The translations under genes and the position numbers were made by a program. From Henckelia pumila (lineage: Eukaryota > Streptophyta > Magnoliopsida > Lamiales > Gesneriaceae): a DNA stretch of 64,000 nucleotides. Shown here piece after piece: positions 60,943 through 64,000 of the stretch. The DNA lies in NCBI RefSeq assembly GCF_033568475.1, contig NC_133121.1:128124375-128188374 (forward strand), written 5' to 3'. Position 1 is the stretch's first letter. Each line of letters begins with the position of its first letter. The notes under the pieces are model-generated. The model saw only the letters and a list, made by a program, of their open reading frames with translations. It made no database searches and was not told the origin of the DNA.

Positions 60943-61363
60943 TGTTAGGTGGCAGCTAATTGGTGGAGGTTGACAGATAGGAGCTAGTAGTTGGGAAGTG
61001 GGGAGGTGATGCATTTAATTCACACGGTTTGGGAGCTCTATAAATAGAGCTCCCCATTCTCTGTTTCTATCATCCCAAATTCGAGAGAAGCAAATAGCAA
61101 GTGAGGAAAAGAAACAAAGAGTTTCTTGAGTGTTCTTTCTTGTGTGAGTTAGAGAATTATTTCTCGGTAATACTCGGCGAGTGGGATAGTGAGAGATATA
61201 GTGTTTTGTATACACTTGTAATATTTCTCCGGTCATAAATATTGCAGCAGCTCCGTGGACGTAGCCTATATTGGGTGAACCACGTAAATCTTGGTGTTCT
61301 TGTTGATTGTTTTATTCCGCAATTATTATTATCGTCATGATCATTTCGGCATAATCCATAACA
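60943..61363 (+). mobile_element. 5' LTR of the copia element
   Basis: 421 bases with ends TGTTAGG ... CATAACA (TGTTA/TAACA inverted). A TATA-like CTATAAATAG lies at about 61,036, followed by a leader region. The size is normal for this clade. Confidence 0.88.
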
Positions 61364-61365
61364 AC

Positions 61366-61377
61366 TGGTATCAAAGC
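61366..61377 (+). other. Copia primer binding site (tRNA-Met type)
   Basis: TGGTATCAAAGC lies two bases after the LTR end, as usual in Ty1/copia elements. Confidence 0.85.
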
Positions 61378-61504
61378 TGTTACGGTGTTCGGGAGCCTTG
61401 GTGAAAATATTCTTAAAATTCTGAGTATGCTCTGTGGTTGCAGCCTTGTCTGATCTTCCACATCAGAAAAGATTTTTTGAAATTTTATTAAGGCAGGTGA
61501 AGCG

Positions 61505-64000
61505 ATGGTCGGAAATGACGGATCGGGACCGGGAATCAATAAGTTCGACGGTACAGATTTCACGTTCTGGCGGTTACAGATTAAAGATTATCTGTATAGC
61601 AAGAAGCTACATCAACCTCTATCCGGGGAGAAACCAGAAAAAATGGAGGATGATGAGTGGGAGCTTCTTGACCGACAAGTGTTAGGGGTAATACGATTGA
61701 CCCTAACAAAGAACGTGGCACACAACGTGGCGGAGGCAAAAACCACGGAGGAGATGATGTCCATTTTGTCGGACATGTACGAGAAGCCATCTGCAAATAA
61801 TAAAGTGTTCCTCATGAAAAAATTATTCAACTTGAAGATGGAGGAAGGTGCTTCGGTGGCGGCACACATCAATGAATTCAACACGATTGTTTCCCAGCTA
61901 ACATCGGTTGATATCAAGTTTGATGATGAGATTCGTGCACTTATTCTTTTGGCGTCTTTACCAAATGTTTGGGAGCCGATGCGGGCAGCGGTTAGCAATT
62001 CTGCTGGAAAGGGAAAGTTACAATTCAACGATGTCAGAGATCGAATCCTTGGTGAAGAAGTTCGCAGGAGGGATTCGGGAGAAGCAACATCATCGAGATC
62101 TGCCCTAAATCTCGAAAACAGAAGTAGGGGCAGAAGTGCTGAAAAGAATTCTAACAGATGGCGTGGCAGATCCAAATCAAGAACTGGAAAAGACAAAAAT
62201 ACCTTCGAAAAGAAATTGAAGTGCTGGAGCTGTGGTGAAACTGGTCACATGAAAAAGGACTGCAGATCACCCAAGAATAATGCAAATGCTGTTACTGAGG
62301 ATGTACATGATGCCTTAGTACTATCCATGGAAAGTCCGGTTGATTCTTGGGTTATGGATTCAGGAGCTTCATTTCATACCACCGGTGATCGTGAGGTATT
62401 CAGTAATTACATTGTTGGTAATTACGGAAAAGTTTTCCTGGCTGATGGAAAACCGTTGGAAATAGCTGGTATGGGTGATATCAGTTTGAAAATGTCAAAC
62501 GGATCCATCTGGAAGCTCAACAAAGTGAGGCATGTACCAAAGTTGACCCGAAATCTGATCTCAGTGGGACAACTCGATGACGAAGGCCATAAAGTGACCT
62601 TTGGTGACGGCTCTTGGAAAGTGAGCAAAGGAGCCATGATTGTTGCTCGAGGAACGAAAACTGGAACCCTCTACATGACTTCCAGTTGCAGAGACATGTT
62701 AGCAGTTGTGGATGCTGGAGCTAACTCAAGTCTATGGCACTGTAGACTTGGACATATGAGTGAGAAAGGAATGAAGATGCTGATGTCAAAAGGGAAACTA
62801 CCGGAGTTAAAAAATGTCGAACACAAACTGTGTGAAAGTTGTGTTCTTGGAAAGCAGAAAAGAGTGAGCTTTTCGAAAAGCGGTAGAGAACCGAAAGCAG
62901 CAAAGTTGGAGCTGGTTCATACTGACGTGTGGGGGCCATCTCCTGTGACATCCCTTGGAGGCTCAAGATACTACGTCACATTCATCGACGATTCGAGCAG
63001 GAAGGTTTGGGTTTATTTTCTGAAAAATAAATCTGATGTTTACGAGACCTTTAAGAGGTGGAAAGTCATGGTGGAAAATGAGACCAACTTGAAAGTGAAG
63101 TGTTTACGGTCTGATAATGGTGGAGAATATGAAGATTTTGAATTCAAGAAATATTGTGCACAGAACGGGATCAAGATGAAGAAAACCATTCCTGGTACTC
63201 CTCAACAGAATGGTGTGGCTGAAAGAATGAACAGAACCCTGAATGAACGTGCCAGGAGCATGAGATTGCACGCTGGACTGCCAAAATCATTCTGGGCTGA
63301 TGCAGTTAACACTGCAGCTTATCTGATCAACAGAGGACCTTCGGTACCACTTGATTGCAGAATACCAGAGGAGGTCTGGAGCGGCAAAGGAGTAAACCTT
63401 TCGTTCTTGAAAGTGTTTGGTTGTCTCTCATATATTCACATCGATTCAACCAACAGAACGAAACTTGATCCGAAATCAAAGAAGTGTTTCTTTATTGGTT
63501 ATGGAGATAATGAGTTTGGTTATCGGTTCTGGGATGACCAAAATCGAAAGATCGTTCGGAGCAGAGATGTCATTTTCAATGAACAAGTTTTGTACAAGGA
63601 CAAGTCAGACATTGCAGCAGGAGATAAATGTCCTGAAGTCCAGAAGTCAAATGAAGTGCCATTGATAGATATTCCTATGAATGAGTCGGAGGATAGTAAC
63701 CATGAAGAAGAAACTGCACAAGAAGCTGATCCACGAACTCCGGTGATTGAACTCAGGAGATCGTCGAGAACAATCAGACCACCTCAGAAATACTCCCCTG
63801 CACTTCACTATATTTTGCTGACTGATAAAGGTGAACCGGAAACCTTTGAAGAAGCAATGCAAAATGATGATTCAACCAAGTGGGAGTTAGCCATGGAAGA
63901 TGAGTTGGATTCACTGTCATCCAATCATACTTGGAAGTTGACGAAACTTCCGGAAGGCAAGAAAGAATTACACAACAAGTGGGTGTACCGGATCAAAGAA
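61505..64000 (+). mobile_element. Copia gag-pol region, partial at window edge
   Basis: Parts in order: gag (KFDGTDFTFWR near the start), a CCHC zinc knuckle (CWSCGETGHMKKDC, about 62,221), an aspartic protease (DSGASFHTT, about 62,358), the pre-integrase zinc region (LWHCRLGHMSEKG), an integrase core (HTDVWGPS, SDNGGEYE, TPQQNGVAERMNR) and, at the very end, the first residues before reverse transcriptase (KWELAMEDELDSL). This order, integrase before RT, defines Ty1/copia; sequence style is Tnt1-like. No disruption was noticed in the visible part. Confidence 0.88.

Larger units (their letters stand above)
60943..64000 (+). mobile_element. Ty1/copia retroelement, Tork/Tnt1-like, runs off window
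   Basis: The 5' LTR (60,943-61,363), primer-binding site and gag-pol are visible up to the window edge; the 3' part lies outside. It reads open across everything visible and looks whole and fairly young, though age cannot be measured without the second LTR. It is inserted in the third ATL-like gene. Confidence 0.9.

Noticed and set aside
60732-60959. Alternative open frames on both strands over the third gene's exon 2
   Set aside because: The frame joined to exon 1 by the conserved splice phase gives the membrane helix seen in its neighbour; the others are shadows.

Overview
The window is nuclear DNA of a flowering plant, probably a eudicot: it has many-exon genes with GT-AG introns, plant-only families (CIPK kinase, NST-type NAC factor, DRP1 dynamin, ATX-type histone methyltransferase, ATL-type RING genes with a pectin-binding-like ectodomain) and angiosperm transposons (Athila and Tork/Tnt1-like LTR elements, hAT, CACTA, PIF/Harbinger, MITEs). 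The species cannot be fixed from sequence alone; an asterid is a guess. I saw no rRNA, tRNA, CRISPR or bacterial feature.

Layout. 1-18.6 kb is a stack of nested transposons. A CACTA element whose terminus is at 18,596 is split by a long LTR; next to that lies an Athila-like fossil; the Athila flanks are themselves hit by a solo LTR (13,317-16,177, with perfect 5-bp target duplications) and by a hAT element (to 8,850); a further long-LTR element abuts or splits the hAT at 5,678. 18.6-24 kb holds MITEs and a PIF/Harbinger element with a decayed transposase. 26.0-32.1 kb carries two host genes that kept their splice structure but are broken: a CIPK23/CIPK9-type kinase (+) and an NST1-like NAC factor (-). 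32.9-37.2 kb is AT-rich, with a hAT-like element, a 3-copy tandem array and one small unknown proline-rich ORF. 37.2-41.1 kb is a CACTA-like element that appears to carry a captured RING-H2 (ATL) fragment; right beside it is a DRP1 dynamin gene that has lost its GTPase half (41.4-44.4 kb). 45.2-46.4 kb is a hAT-like non-autonomous element.

48.0-56.0 kb holds the one large intact gene: a 23-exon ATX3/4/5-type H3K4 methyltransferase, whose reconstructed reading frame closes exactly at 1,034 residues. 56.6-60.9 kb is a tandem trio of GUB_WAK-ectodomain membrane genes of the ATL20/21/22 type. The first ends just after its membrane helix with no RING; the second is complete with a RING-H2; the third is cut, just before where its RING should start, by a Ty1/copia element (60,943 to window end) that looks young and reads open as far as it can be seen.

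How it fits together. Three successive regulatory genes (CIPK, NAC, DRP1) are decayed while the next gene (ATX) is clean, as expected for a duplicated block losing copies. The ATL-like cluster is an active birth-and-death family, with one RING-less, one whole and one freshly interrupted member. All exon boundaries and domain calls were read by eye from the sequence and remembered family patterns; no database search was run.
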